Part shown: positions 35,964-52,112 of the stretch, piece by piece
Numbering within the stretch: the first letter of the stretch is position 1
How the letters are laid out: every line of letters starts with the position of its first letter
Assembly: GCA_019155185.1 (NCBI GenBank)
Contig: CM032807.1
Coordinates: forward strand, 552,001 to 616,000
Direction: 5' to 3'
From: Beaufortia kweichowensis
Lineage: Eukaryota; Chordata; Actinopteri; Cypriniformes; Gastromyzontidae
Length of the DNA: 64,000 bases
Notes under the pieces: model-generated
The model's database searches: none
What the model was told of the DNA's origin: nothing
What the model saw: only the letters and a program-made list of their open reading frames with translations
Made by a program: the position numbers and the translations under genes

Positions 35964-37310
35964 TGAGTTGAAATAAGCCAACACATAATCATATTTCAAA
36001 GGCAATTTTTGTACGGCGACCCGGTTATATCATTGCAGTTTTTTTAGCCGGTGATATACAGGGCTGAATGTTATGGTCTGCGCAGCTGTTGTCTCTTGAG
36101 ACGCCCGCTGAGGTTTCATATAGAGCCACTTATGAGTGAAAGTATCTGCTGAGCTCATTCCACACAGGACAAACACCACAGGAAACGCACGGCAACAGTA
36201 ACTAACACATACAGACTTACTGTAAACATAATGTTCAAAAAAGCTTACATCATACAGTACAGAGTCTAGTTTCACCTTTGACCTTTACTCATAGCCCTCA
36301 TAGTGTTCAGTTTAAAGAGTATAATATGACGTCTGTGTACACAAACTTTATACTATTTAAAAACACACACATTCAGAAAAACAGAAGTGATCAAACCGAG
36401 CGGCGACTGATATCAGACACAGTTTACTGCCGTCAAAACAGTCTCAGGTGACACAGTCATCTGTCATTGTCAACCTTTCCATCTCCTACACCATTACTGG
36501 CAAGACGAACATGCAACTTTAATCATTTTTTTTTAAATGGTAAACTGTGAGAAACACACAATATCATCCTGAATGAAAGTATTCTTTGGGTTTTTAGTCA
36601 TGACACACACTTTAGAAACAGCTGACCCGTGTCATTAAAACCACACATGCCTGTAAAAATCAGCATAAATGAGATCTTACTGATATTATCTGCTAAAATG
36701 AATAAATGTAAATAAATATTTTATTTTTTCTCCACTGAGATTAAACGCAAAAGTCTCTAAATATAATTATTTGAGTTATGCATTATATATTAATTGTATA
36801 GCTCTGTGTTTGTATTAAACATCAAGTGACTTACAAATAAAGAGATTTTCTAGGAAACAAGTTGATATTTAAATGAAATCTAAGTTAAATCTCATGATGT
36901 CTGAAGGGGTAAAGTGTGAGCTCCTCCTTTCGAGCTTGGCTTTACCTAATACGTCCATCAGTGTGATGTGAAGGGCGACGGGGCTGTTATCACGCCTGTT
37001 ATCAGGGTTATTCCAGTACCACACAGTCATGATTGGACCAAATTAATAAGGCGGTACTCTCATCCTTCCTAATTAGAAAGCATTTCTAAACACTATTTTT
37101 GGACTCTGTTCCTATGGTGAAATTTACCGAAGCCCTTGTTGACTCCCGACCCTCCCTGTCCGGACGATCTCAGTATATCACGAATCACAGAACAAATATA
37201 GACCGAGAGAGAACCGGCAGTGATCTTACACAGGCTTAGTGGATGAATATAAAAACACATTTTTGTTGTTGATAGAGCAAGCATTACATATTACAAACAT
37301 GTTGTGCGTG

Positions 37311-37390
37311 GGTTGCCAGATTGTTGCTTTTTGGTTGCTAGGGTGTTCTGAGTGGTTGCCATAGCACTTCTATGTGATCGCTAAGGTTTA
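37311..37390. repeat. TTGCTAGGGTGTTCTG dispersed repeat
   Basis: Several related short words in tandem (GTTGCCAGATTGTTGC, GTTGCTAGGGTGTTCTG, GTGGTTGCCATAGCAC). This kind of GTTGC-based minisatellite-like repeat is common in fish genomes from general knowledge. It lies just beyond the likely 3-prime end of dusp10. Confidence 0.55.
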
Positions 37391-37623
37391 GTGAGAGTTT
37401 ACAGAACATTGTCGTGTATGTTATGTGTGTTATGTTTACCGGAGCATTCCAAGCCAGCTGACAGGGTCTTCAGGTCATTCCTCAAGAAGACGTCTAGAAA
37501 CGTGAAAAACAGCACAAATGATCTCATTCATCATTCAAAATCATTTGCTTTACCTTAATTCACCCATTGAATGATGTTGCTTTATATACACTCAATAAAT
37601 AATTCAGAATGAGGTTTTTTTTG

Positions 37624-39409
37624 TTTATTACCAAACCCTCACATTACAAAATAACAGTGTTTTGAACTCTGACATTTAACGAGAGCTCTTGGCTTACAGG
37701 AAGACACTTTACCAAAGCAGGTCATGCAAAAACATTGCAGAAGGCCTCCAGCGTCATAGCACCTTTGTGGGAAAAATAATACATAAAAAAGCTGTTAATT
37801 TTCAGTGCAAAATATAAACAATGCATAGAGAACTGTTTGCAAATGTCAAAATCACATTAATGTGATGAGCGCACCCGGAGTGTTTTTGCCCTTTAAATCC
37901 TGGAGCCGGATCGAGATGCTCGGGGTCACGCTCGGACAAACACAGTGTGACACAGAAACCAACATGTGAAACTGCGTTTCAGCTGAACAAAAATCATCTC
38001 GGCGTACAGCAGTACATTTACAGGAAAGCTCAAAGCATGAATATTAAAAATGTGCTTTGCGTTCAGAATTCGTCATCCAACATTTGAAATGAATCATGTG
38101 TCCTGAAGATGAGAATCAGAAAAAGGAAAGCTGTGAATATTGAGGGTCTTTGGTTCTGTTTCTCTGCTTTAAACCCTCATTTCATATGAGGTTCAGATGT
38201 TGTTTCAGATTAACAGAGATATGAACAAAAAAACGATATATATATATATAATACTACATGAAACTCTTTTTTAATAAAGAAGTAATATGCAATTTTTCAA
38301 AAAAGCCAAAGTGGAGAAAATATGTGTGAAGCTGAATAATAAAAAAGATTATTTAGAAAAGATCTTAAATGTTGACACAGAAGAATAATAATATTTTCTT
38401 CTCGTTCAGAGAATATTCAGAGTATGTTATTTCACAGCATTGAAGTTATTTATCATTGGGGAATAAAAGCTACTACTAAATCTTACTTTTAAAACTTAAA
38501 CAAAGCCCCAATTTAAAATTTTATTTGGCATATAATATCCCAAAAATAATGAAAAAATAAACCATGTTCAGGTCAGTAACAACCACGAGAGCTGATGTTC
38601 AGTTTACATCAAACAGCCCTGAAGCGAACACAGATTCATCTCATCACGAGTAATCGTGTGTTAAGGCACCGATAGAGGCACAATTACTGACGGAGATCTA
38701 TACCACAATAAAAACATACCAGTCCATATGAGCTGAATATACTCGACATACAAACACAATGATATAAGCAATATAAAAGATCAAATAGATGTGTAATATG
38801 TTTTAAGAAAACGGATCTTCTTGAAATAAGTGTTTGAATGGTTTTAACTATATAATAATTCAATATTAATATACTTTAGTACCGATGCTTTTTCTGATCA
38901 TGCAATAATTTGAATAAAAAGGTTGGTTGTGATTGTCAGAGAAAATCATGACTGTGATTTAAAGACCGACACAGAGAGGATCAGGTTCTGAACCGAATGA
39001 AAAGCCATAAGACGAACCCATAAGTCATGTATGAAGCGAGTCTTCCTCACGTCTGTTTATATACAGCACACATCACTCCTGCCGTCGCTTTCCGTTCAGG
39101 AATTATTGCACAGTGAAGCCCCTGTAGGCTTGTCATGGCCGTGCCAGCGGTCGCTTTACTGTATAAAAATAATACGAGAAGACTGGCACATCAAAAGCCG
39201 TCGTCTTTTCGTTCTCTCGTGGAAGCAGAAGCGAGCACCAGCGGTCAGAAGCATCAAATGACCGCAAACACAGTGTTTGTTTTAACACCAGAGTAGGTTT
39301 CATCATGCATATCTTTTTTCTAATCCCAAGATTGAGGGGAAATGCCTTAAATGGCCAAAAAAAATCCTTATTTAGCCCAAAAACAGATCCTTTGGCTCAG
39401 AAGGAGATG
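37624..39409 (-). other. Probable dusp10 3-prime UTR and flank
   Basis: This is the stretch downstream of the dusp10 stop codon (39412-39410, minus strand). The nearest AATAAA on the minus strand that I found is at 37629-37624, which would give a 3-prime UTR of about 1.8 kb. An earlier ATTAAA variant near 38271-38266 is possible. The first 400 bases after the stop (39000-39409) are GC-balanced and non-repetitive, as expected for a UTR. The exact end is uncertain. Confidence 0.3.
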
Positions 39410-43821
<4,412 letters not shown>

Positions 43822-44709
43822 GGAGAGACCTCAGAGGACGGGCGCTCCACAGAAATCAGACGTCCGGTCTTGGGAAGCAAAACGACGGGGACGAGTCGAT
43901 CGGTGCGCTAAGAGACACGCAACAGAAACTTAATGAATGAATGCAGCAACTTTAAATAAAAGAAATGACAAAGTACAACAGACTTTTGCAACTAAAAAGC
44001 ATCCTAGGAGTTTAAAAATGCATTATGTGTTTTTACATTTTAAGGGCCACCATCTCTCTCTCTCTCTCTCCAGCGGCACACCACTGCATCACACAGAAAG
44101 TGTACAGCCTGTACTCATCCCATCCATCCGTTCACTTCACCAACATATGACCCGAACGCTTATCAATCATGCATCTCATTACACAGACCGTCTCTCTGAG
44201 CACTGAATCGCTGACCCCATTAAAATCAAAAGAGCACGCAGCCCATTCCCAAACACGGCATGTGGACGTGCTGGGAATAAAATATGGCTTCAAGCTTCTG
44301 CATCTGAGGCCAGACATCATCATTATTTTATACACAGATCTCAGACACACCTGTCACATCTGTCAGATACTCATCACATCTTAAACTCAAGATCAACAGT
44401 ACATGTCATAAAATTAGTTTCATTTTTAAAGGTGAATTGCTCATATATTCTTATATGGCATCTAGTAAATGCTAATAAGTTTATAATAAAATCTTATAAT
44501 AGAAAAGAATCATAATAGTCTAGTAAGATGGACTGTGCAGTAATAAAACAACTATAAACTATAAAAATATGACAAGACACACATACAATAAAACATAATA
44601 TAATCAAAATCATCGTATATATTTATATATGGAGTGGAACTATATAGATCTAGTTTACCAGGCATGTATGTGCACTATTAAGCACACTAAACAGTGCACT
44701 ATGACTTAC

Positions 44710-44880
44710 ATTTAGCGTGTTGATCAGCTGTTTGTCTTCCGGTGTGTTTAGTCGCTTGTCGGTGATCAGCCGGTACCGGAGACCCGCAGCATTTTTCTCC
44801 CGTGCTGCTTTGCTCTCGTTTAAAGATCGACTTTGACTTTCTAGCGGGTCCGCTCGACTATCACTTCAGATTGACGCGGG
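44710..44880 (-). promoter_or_regulatory. dusp10: dusp10 non-coding first exon (TSS end approximate)
   Basis: A strong donor, GTAAGTC, begins at 44709 on the minus strand, directly after CGCTAAAT. Mammalian DUSP10 also has a non-coding exon 1. The upstream limit is not visible in the sequence; about 44880 is a guess from the switch to promoter-like motifs. Splicing from 44710 to 43907 removes an intron of about 0.8 kb. Confidence 0.6.
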
Positions 44881-44965
44881 TCCGAACCAATGACGCGACG
44901 ACAGTCACCGGAGCGCAGGGTGATGTCATCGACAGCCAATCAGAGGAGAGCTCGGTGAACCGGGT
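44881..44965 (-). promoter_or_regulatory. dusp10 core promoter: CCAAT boxes and CRE-like site
   Basis: Just upstream of the non-coding exon there are two CCAAT-type boxes: CCAATGA at 44888-44894 read on plus, and ATTGGCT on the minus strand at 44942-44936. Between them is a TGACATCA CRE/AP-1-like site on minus around 44931-44924. The block is GC-rich, with CGCG words, in otherwise AT-rich flanks. A stress-inducible MAPK phosphatase promoter with CRE/AP-1-like elements would fit, but that role is inference. Confidence 0.5.
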
Positions 44966-47186
44966 CACGGAAGTGTAAACCAGCAGCTGTAAAATCATGG
45001 AGATAAACATAAAATTGCAACAATAAAAACATGACAATGCCACAAACGCTAAATGTAAAATTACACGTTTATTGTTAATAATATTTCACAATAAATAGTA
45101 TTGAAAGTGTCTGAAATATTAAGAAAGGCTATATTTTATAATGGTAAATAAAATATAAATTTAATATAGACTATAAACATATTAATATAGGCTTGTAAAT
45201 ATTTTTATATAATATTATTATTTTTATAATATTATATATATTTGTTATATGCAAAATCGTTTTGAAAGTCTGAAAATACACAACGATCTGATCACAGTGT
45301 GAAATTAAATTAAATGTATAATATATGTAAAGCACCTGGAAATAAATCAACATTAAAATCATTATTATATAATGTTTGTTTGATTATTATTTAATGGATT
45401 CAAACAGTTTGACATTTATTTATTAAACACACATAATCTATTGATCTGGTAAACATTAACTAACAAACAAACAATTAAATAGTAAATGAAAGATTTAAAA
45501 TGATTCAACAGTACTTGGGAAACTGTGGATTGATATACAATAAAAGTAAACTCCAAAAAACAATGCCACAGGAGCACTTTTGCCTGAATGGTTCCGTAAA
45601 GAACCCTTAACATCCAAAGAGACTTTCTGTTTCGCAAAAGATTGATATAAAAGATTCATTCCTGTGAAGAACCTTGTGAAGAAGAGTGTGTGTGACTCAC
45701 TGCTGACACACACACATGTTGACCACAGGACCATTATAAGCTCATGACTGCAGTATTATGGGCTGTTTATTTCAGATTGACATGATAACACTATCTTGTG
45801 CTATAAAATATTGTGTTATGCCATAAGGCTATACATGAATAATTTACATCTATAATAAATGAAGCAGGTGATCTTTGGTTCCAGTGTCAGAAGCAGGTGT
45901 TATCTGGGGTAAAACAGGTTCCTATAACAGCCGGTATTCATTTGTTAAGAGGGAGTGACTTTAAACAGGTTTAAATCAATAAAGCACACACATAAACCCT
46001 CATGTAAACATACCTGGCAGCTTTAAATGTTTGTAATCGAAACATTAATTGGCACATGGATTAGAGAAGCATTTGGCATTAAAATGAGATAAATAAAGCG
46101 AGTTAACTTAGTTTTAGTTGCTCCTAAACGATGTTATTTTATTGCAGGAGGACAGACGTGAGAATATATTTAGATAAGCACACGCGGCTGTCAGTGGAAA
46201 AACTGACGTTATGTGGTGTGATATTTAAAAGAGAAGAGGAAGTGAAGCGGCACTTCCTCTTGTGCGGAGGTGTTCTCCATCTCTGTCTGATACTTTACCT
46301 TCAAAAAAAACTTAACTTTCATTTGTAACACACTGATGTGTGTGAATTTATAATGTCCATCTATCAATACATCATCAAATTTATTTTACAATTTAAAATT
46401 AAAGGTTGCAGGCGAGTTACAAAATTCAAGATTTTATCTGAATTTGGGAGAGGCTTAAATTGTTAAAACAGGACTGTAAGTGTTTTGACTGCAAGATAAA
46501 CTATGAACATGCTTTCAAACATGCTTTTGAATCAACCCATGAAAACTGATGAATGTATGAATTCAGTATTTCTGCCATCATCACGTGTGATTCAGTTCTG
46601 GAAGAGGTGGTTTGCTTGATCGAGTGTATATGAACATCTTGCAGAGCATCAGCGTTCAGATGGTCATGAGCAAAACAACCACACGTGTCACTCACATATT
46701 ATAATCCATCTGTCGAATGTCTCAATCTATTTAAACAGTATTAAAGAGGCTGATTGATGCATTAACACACATCAAACCAGATGGAAAAGGCGGAAAGACT
46801 ACACAGAACAATGTCCCTATCAAGACAAGCTTTACATAATAAATGTGCTGAAATGTTCATGTGACCTGGTGAATTCTGGTGACTTTTAAAACATACAATG
46901 GGGTTCAACACAGAGTCCACAAATCTCCCAAAAATAAGGAATTTAAATAAACAGGATAAAATACATTGATGATTTAAATTAAAAAACAAAAAAATCTGAA
47001 CATTATATGGTCAAAATTGTCCTTTGCACAAAAGGTCAGGTTATACTTTCATCTTCAGCACATGAGATCATCTTCAGCACATTTTCACATCCTGCTGTAA
47101 TACACAAACACGATCATCAGATCTGACAGATCCACATCTGATGGCATTAAAGGCAAACCAAACACTATTACTTTTCCAATTCAATG
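44966..47186. other. Intergenic DNA between dusp10 and taf1a
   Basis: No exon is supported. 45060-45480 is very AT-rich. A GAACC/GGTTC dispersed repeat fragment lies at about 45590-45680. In human the HHIPL2 gene occupies this place, but nothing resembling its large coding exons is seen here. Confidence 0.5.
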
Positions 47187-47192
47187 TTTATT
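47187..47192 (-). terminator. taf1a: Probable taf1a polyadenylation signal
   Basis: Minus-strand AATAAA about 340 nt downstream of the taf1a stop codon (47532-47530). It is the first canonical signal I found after the stop, and gives a 3-prime UTR of ordinary length. Confidence 0.45.
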
Positions 47193-47529
47193 TTCCAATT
47201 GTTTGCAACTAAAAAAATATAAGTAGTATGTACAAAGTATCTAAATAAGACATTTTCATTATTCTAACTGTAAACATATGTACAAAAAAAGTTTTCTTGA
47301 AATAAGGCACGGCTTTATAAATGCAGCATCTGCGCCCTCTCATGGACACAAACAGTCTGTAAACTTTTTAAGATTTTCCTGCACAGCGATCAATCCACAT
47401 GAAAGATCTTCAGTAATGAAATTATACATGAACAGATGAAGTTGAAGAAACTCTTCTCAAATGTTTCATTGTAAAACATAAAGAAATTGTTTTATGAATC
47501 AGACCCGTCGATGTCGTCTTCACTGGAAG

Positions 47530-50500
47530 TCATGATGTCAGGTGCTTTTTGTTCAGAGAAACTTTAAAGTATTTTCCATCTGTAAACAGAAACATCACAA
47601 ATACAGGATTAGTGTTGACTATGTCTCATAAAAAACACATGTAATCATAGTCAATATCACAGTTATAGTTCAGTTAAAACTAGTAAGACACAAAACCTGT
47701 CATGAAACTTTTGTGATCACATTCGGAGATAGTCGTAAATACACATGACCATGTGAAAATACATGCATAACACATGACAGCAAACTTAAAAAATAAACCA
47801 AACACAAGCAAGAGACACACGATCATCAGCTGAAATGTGTGATTCAAGATTTAATATCTGGTGTAAACAGAGATAGATGATCATGTACTTACTGGATTCA
47901 CCCATAAACCTTAAAACTCTCTGCTTGATTCTCAGAAGTCTGATGCCCTTCAGCATATCCGTCCTGCCGACATGAGGTCTGTAGTGCACGGCAAACCACA
48001 GCGGTTTTCTGACACGCCATTCCTTCCTAATAATATTCTGGAGATTTCTGCAATACAAAGTACAGTTTTATATTTTTATCTTATACTTTCTGTTCAAGCT
48101 TGTCTGATGTTGTGAACACTTACGCTTTTCTAGTCTGATCAATGACATTGAGAAGACATTCCCAAGCCTGTAAGTCATATTTCCAGGAGGAATACTCCAG
48201 AAGGTCCATAGAAACACGAAGAGCTTCTTCTACATTCTTGTCTTTACCTGCATAAAAAAGTAGCAGAAACCACCAGCAGAATTTTGAATAATTGTTGTTA
48301 TTCAGGTGTTGTGTTTGTAAACAATGAGAATGACTCACTAATTTACCTAAAACACAATATTAAAACCATCAAAGACTTCTATTGATATCATGTTATATCT
48401 ACAGATCACAATATCATAGAGATGTAAGGATGGGCCGGTAACAACAATCACCCGTAAGACATCACAATCTGACACTTTCCTCTGAAAATATAAAAGTGAT
48501 TTGATCTTTACATACAGTTCTGCAGGAGGAGAGAGCAGAAGTCTAGCATCAGCTCGTGACTCGGGTCCAGAGCATGCAGATTCTGAAACAACACACACAG
48601 ATGGAATTATAAACGTTCAACACTTGTAAATCTTCCATGTGTTCATGTTAAACCTCTCATACCCGTAATGAACAGATGAGTTTAGACTGTGGGGCATTGT
48701 GTGTCTTGAGAAACTGGTACAGATAGACAAGAGCGTTGGGATTTGATGGGAAATCGTTGTTGTAAGCGTAATTCTCCAGAACCTTCAGCGCTCCGTCCTC
48801 ATCGTTGTAAAACTCCAGCATCTGCAGAAGACCTTGTTTAGTGATTTTAATGAAATGTTTTTCAATTCACATGTTATAGAGAATTTTTGTCTATATTGGC
48901 ACTTGGTCTCCGTATGGAAAAACAGCAGTTATGGTACATACAGATTTACATGAGAGCAGAAATGATGACTCACACTGATATAACCCAACACAAAAGGGTC
49001 CCAGATTCCCGGCTGCTTTATAATCTCCTGCAGATTCCCTGAAGCTTGTCTGAAGTAACTGTGTATCTCACTGGAACTGCTGATATCATCTGAAATAACA
49101 GCACAAACACACTAAAAGATGATTGCTTTGATTCCCTTTGAAACATGAATTTAAAATAATATAAAACTTATATTATTACTCATGTACATGTAGGAGAACC
49201 CCAGACGATTAAATTAAAATAATATTCTGTGTTTGTAACAACTACATTAAAAAACTTCATAATAAACAATGTTGGTGGACATTATGGGGTTAACAGATTC
49301 TGTAATGTAATCGTCATAGAATCAGATGGAAAATGTCAGGGTACAGCATCTTCTACCTGTTGCTGATGTGATGGACTTCCTTTTGCACCAGATGACATAA
49401 TCTAAAAAGCCACTGTAGACACGGATTAATTTAATCTCCATGGACTGAGCCGCCGTCTCCTTGCCGTACCTCCAGCCGTCTGCGATGGACAGCTGACGCT
49501 TGGCTTCATCCAACTGTCCGTTCATCATGAGATGAAAGGCGTGTTCTAAACAAATCTACAAAAGACTGTTATAAAGGATCACTGCAAACCTTAGAAATCA
49601 AGTTATTGAGTTCAATGAATACCTTAGCAAAGTTTCTGACCCCCATGTGCTTCATCTGCTCATACACAGCATTGAAATCTTCAATGTTTGCATTGGGGAG
49701 ATGCTGCAGAATTTCAATGCCGAGTCTCCAAATGACCTGAAGGACAGAAACATGCTGTGAAACTCACAAATCATGTTAAACATTAAATGACACATCTAAG
49801 AATATATCTGAAAATGGCATTTATGAAAAAAAATACTTCATATAAAACTCAATAACTTCATGTGAAATTCTGATACAATTTAAGTGAACTCCAAATAAGA
49901 ACTAAAACATTATGAAAGAACCAGTTTCACACAAATGTCGACCTTAGCATAAAAAGTTTTTCTTAAGAAAGTTTTTCTCAAAACAAATAGTTCTGATGTC
50001 AATATTAGCTGGTTTAAATACTAATGTGAGTTTAGCACCGTCACATCCATAATGCATGTATATAATTCTATTTATTAAAATAGATTATTTGTATAGACTG
50101 ATATTTTTCTGATATCTGGACTTTATCAACAGGGTTTTAGTAAAATATCAACAGATGATTCGATATAGATAGATATACATACATTCTGTGATTTCAAGTT
50201 TTGACTGAAAATGTCACGTCCATAATACTGAAATTGCTAAGTTACATAATCTGAAAAAAAAACCTTTAAAATGTTTTATAAATTGTATTTTAAACTTTTG
50301 ATCGCGGTATCCAGTTTGTCCATTCGTTCTTTCAGTAAAGTCATTCTTTATCTTATTAAAACACTGAAAATGAATACCTCACATGAGATAGTGACTCTAG
50401 AGACACTGGTGTCCTCCAGTGTCGTGATGTATGAGATGAAATATTTTGCAGCCTCCATCCAGTTATGTCTCAGCATGGCGTCTCTGATGATCTTCACACA

Positions 50501-50972
50501 CATTCTGCTGGATTTATGAAAGCCGGTCTCTCTAGATCGAGCTGAACAACAAACATGACTGAATGAGTTATCCAACTGTAAGTATACTGAACATTACTAT
50601 TTAGGGTACATTATGATCTAAATGTGAATGCTTGAATTATAATTGTGCAAACATATTATTTTATTAGAAAGTCATGAAAATAGGTAATAAAGAAAAATGG
50701 GTTCAGTTCAGGGTGTGAACTCATTCAATACTGTTTATAAATCATCAGTGTGAAACAGTGAAGATGATCAGCACCATATTAGTGTTATTCACAGTTTTAA
50801 CGAATTTATGTTATAATGAATTTTAATGAAGAATGAATAAAGATTTGATCTCAACATTACCCTGTTGGGGTGGTATGTGGAGGTGAACGGGGTTTGCAAT
50901 AACCTCATTGCCTGTCGTTATATACTCTGTCGAGATCTCTGTAGCATCTGTCTCAGTCTCTGTATCATCCAT
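47530..50972 (-). CDS. taf1a: TATA-box-binding protein-associated factor RNA polymerase I subunit A
   Basis: Subunit of the SL1/TIF-IB complex that, with TBP and other TAFIs, recruits RNA polymerase I to the rDNA promoter in the nucleolus. Ten exons on the minus strand, all GT-AG: 50861-50972, 50378-50541, 49623-49736, 49357-49555, 48974-49089, 48663-48821, 48516-48582, 48124-48247, 47893-48047, 47530-47579. Total 1260 nt, 419 residues, slightly shorter than human (about 450). Recognisable blocks: VIWRLGIEIL, GIWDPFV, then MLEFY and FPSNPNALVYLY, then PSHELMLDF, in the same order as the mammalian protein. Several segments look like helical repeat motifs (LDEAKRQLSIADGW). The N-terminus is acidic and poorly conserved. 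The start is the first ATG in a short first exon. The largest intron (between exons 2 and 3) holds a family A repeat. No frame breaks. Confidence 0.93.
49965..50235 (+). repeat. Family A element in taf1a intron
   Basis: Carries the family words TCTGATGTCAATATTAGCTG, TGTATAGACTGATATTTTTC, TGATATCTGGACTTTATCAA and TTCAAGTTTTGACTGAAAAT, opposite in orientation to taf1a. It lies between exons 49623-49736 and 50378-50541 and does not touch the splice sites. Confidence 0.7.
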
Positions 50973-51180
50973 GACGTTTACGTCTCACACCTTTCTTCTT
51001 TTAGAACTACAGTACGAAAACTTGAATATAAAACAGGTTTATACAGATCACGATAGAGACATGTATATAATGTCTTTGCCATTGATCACACGTTGGTATA
51101 AACGAGCCATAACGTTTTTTCGCCGATGGTTTTTTCAGCGTTAGTGGCGCACAGCGACACCTGTCGGTCCGTTGCTGAAA
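50973..51180 (-). promoter_or_regulatory. taf1a 5-prime leader and promoter region
   Basis: The stretch upstream of the taf1a ATG up to a more CG-rich part around 51110-51180 (words CGCCG, GGCGCACAGCG). No TATA box at a convincing position. The transcription start cannot be placed by eye; the location is inferred from the first exon and the change in composition. Confidence 0.4.
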
Positions 51181-51187
51181 TACGTCA

Positions 51188-51362
51188 AGTTCTTCTTCTT
51201 GTGTTGTTTATTGGCGGTTGACAAGCCAATATATGGTGTATTACCGCCACCAACTGGACTGGAGTGTGAAGCATCAAGTTCTTCTTCTTCTTCTTCTTCT
51301 TCTTGTTTAATGGCGACTAACTCCTTAGGAGCATTATCGCCACCTACTGTACTAAATATCAA
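51188..51362 (-). mobile_element. Two tandem retroelement-like tails ending in GAA repeats
   Basis: Two related units of about 75-95 bases. Each, read on minus, contains GGTGG(C/T)GATAAT or GGTGGCGGTAATAC, then a CGCCA(T/A)TAAACAA block, then GAAGAAGAAG repeats. Units lie at 51188-51260 and 51283-51362. The short trinucleotide tail after a conserved block is typical of the 3-prime end of a fish LINE or its SINE. Family not assigned. It lies in the taf1a-mia3 spacer. Confidence 0.5.
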
Positions 51363-52112
51363 ATTAAACTTATATAAGTGATGAGTCTGAATTTTGAGGG
51401 AAAAAAAAACAAAAAAAACCCCACACTTATTTTCCAATTATTTTGTGTATGTTTCATACTTCTTCCAATCTATGGAGCACTCAGAGCACATGCTCATGAA
51501 ATACGTCCAGTTAACGAGAGAGCTGCACAATTACGTTTTCATCTGTCTGATTTTAATTGTTCATTGCAAACACCCACTCTTGACAAACATTAAAACTGGT
51601 TGAGAAATGAAAACTTTATTTTGGTGTTATTTAGCCCACAGTTCAGCGGCACCTGTCGGAGGGGAAGGAGAAAAACACGCCTGCAGGTATTGAACAAATT
51701 CATGTACGACCTTCAAGGAACACTTCAACAAGCAAACATGCTGATGTTGAGCACAGGAACAGGAAGTGAGAAAATAAAGGGAGAAGTTTCAGGGTGTTTT
51801 TCTCAGTCATGTTGTGGAGAGATTTTGCAAATAAGTTCATTCCTTATTCCACTGAAATGGGTGTAACCTCTTCAAATATGCATCTGTGGTTAAAGTGTTT
51901 ACACTGGTTCACAACCCACCATACAAATAAAAGAAGAAAAAGTGTTTACACAATCAAATTAGAGTCTTACATGTATAAGTTTACACTGGAAGGAAATATT
52001 TTCTTTCTCAAAGTTTCATAGTCTTTCTCGCAGAAACCACATGAACTGTTCTCACAATTCATATCTGTCTTTATAGATCAGGAATGATGGTCATGGAAAC
52101 CATGAGACTGTA
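51363..52112. other. taf1a-mia3 spacer, no gene
   Basis: Unremarkable sequence between the retroelement-like tails and the minisatellite. The word AGCGACACCTGTCGG at about 51147 has a near relative AGCGGCACCTGTCGG at about 51645; both may be fragments of one dispersed element. No exon is supported. Confidence 0.4.

Larger units (their letters stand above)
32940..37623. other. Intergenic DNA, no gene
   Basis: GC-balanced islands at about 33040-33260, 33400-33600 and 36900-37260 are candidate conserved elements. Family A fragments lie at 34580-34740 and 35180-35470. A small inverted-repeat element lies at 35893-35963, and a TTGCTAGGGTGTTCTG-type dispersed repeat at 37311-37390. No exon is supported. 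Confidence 0.45.
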
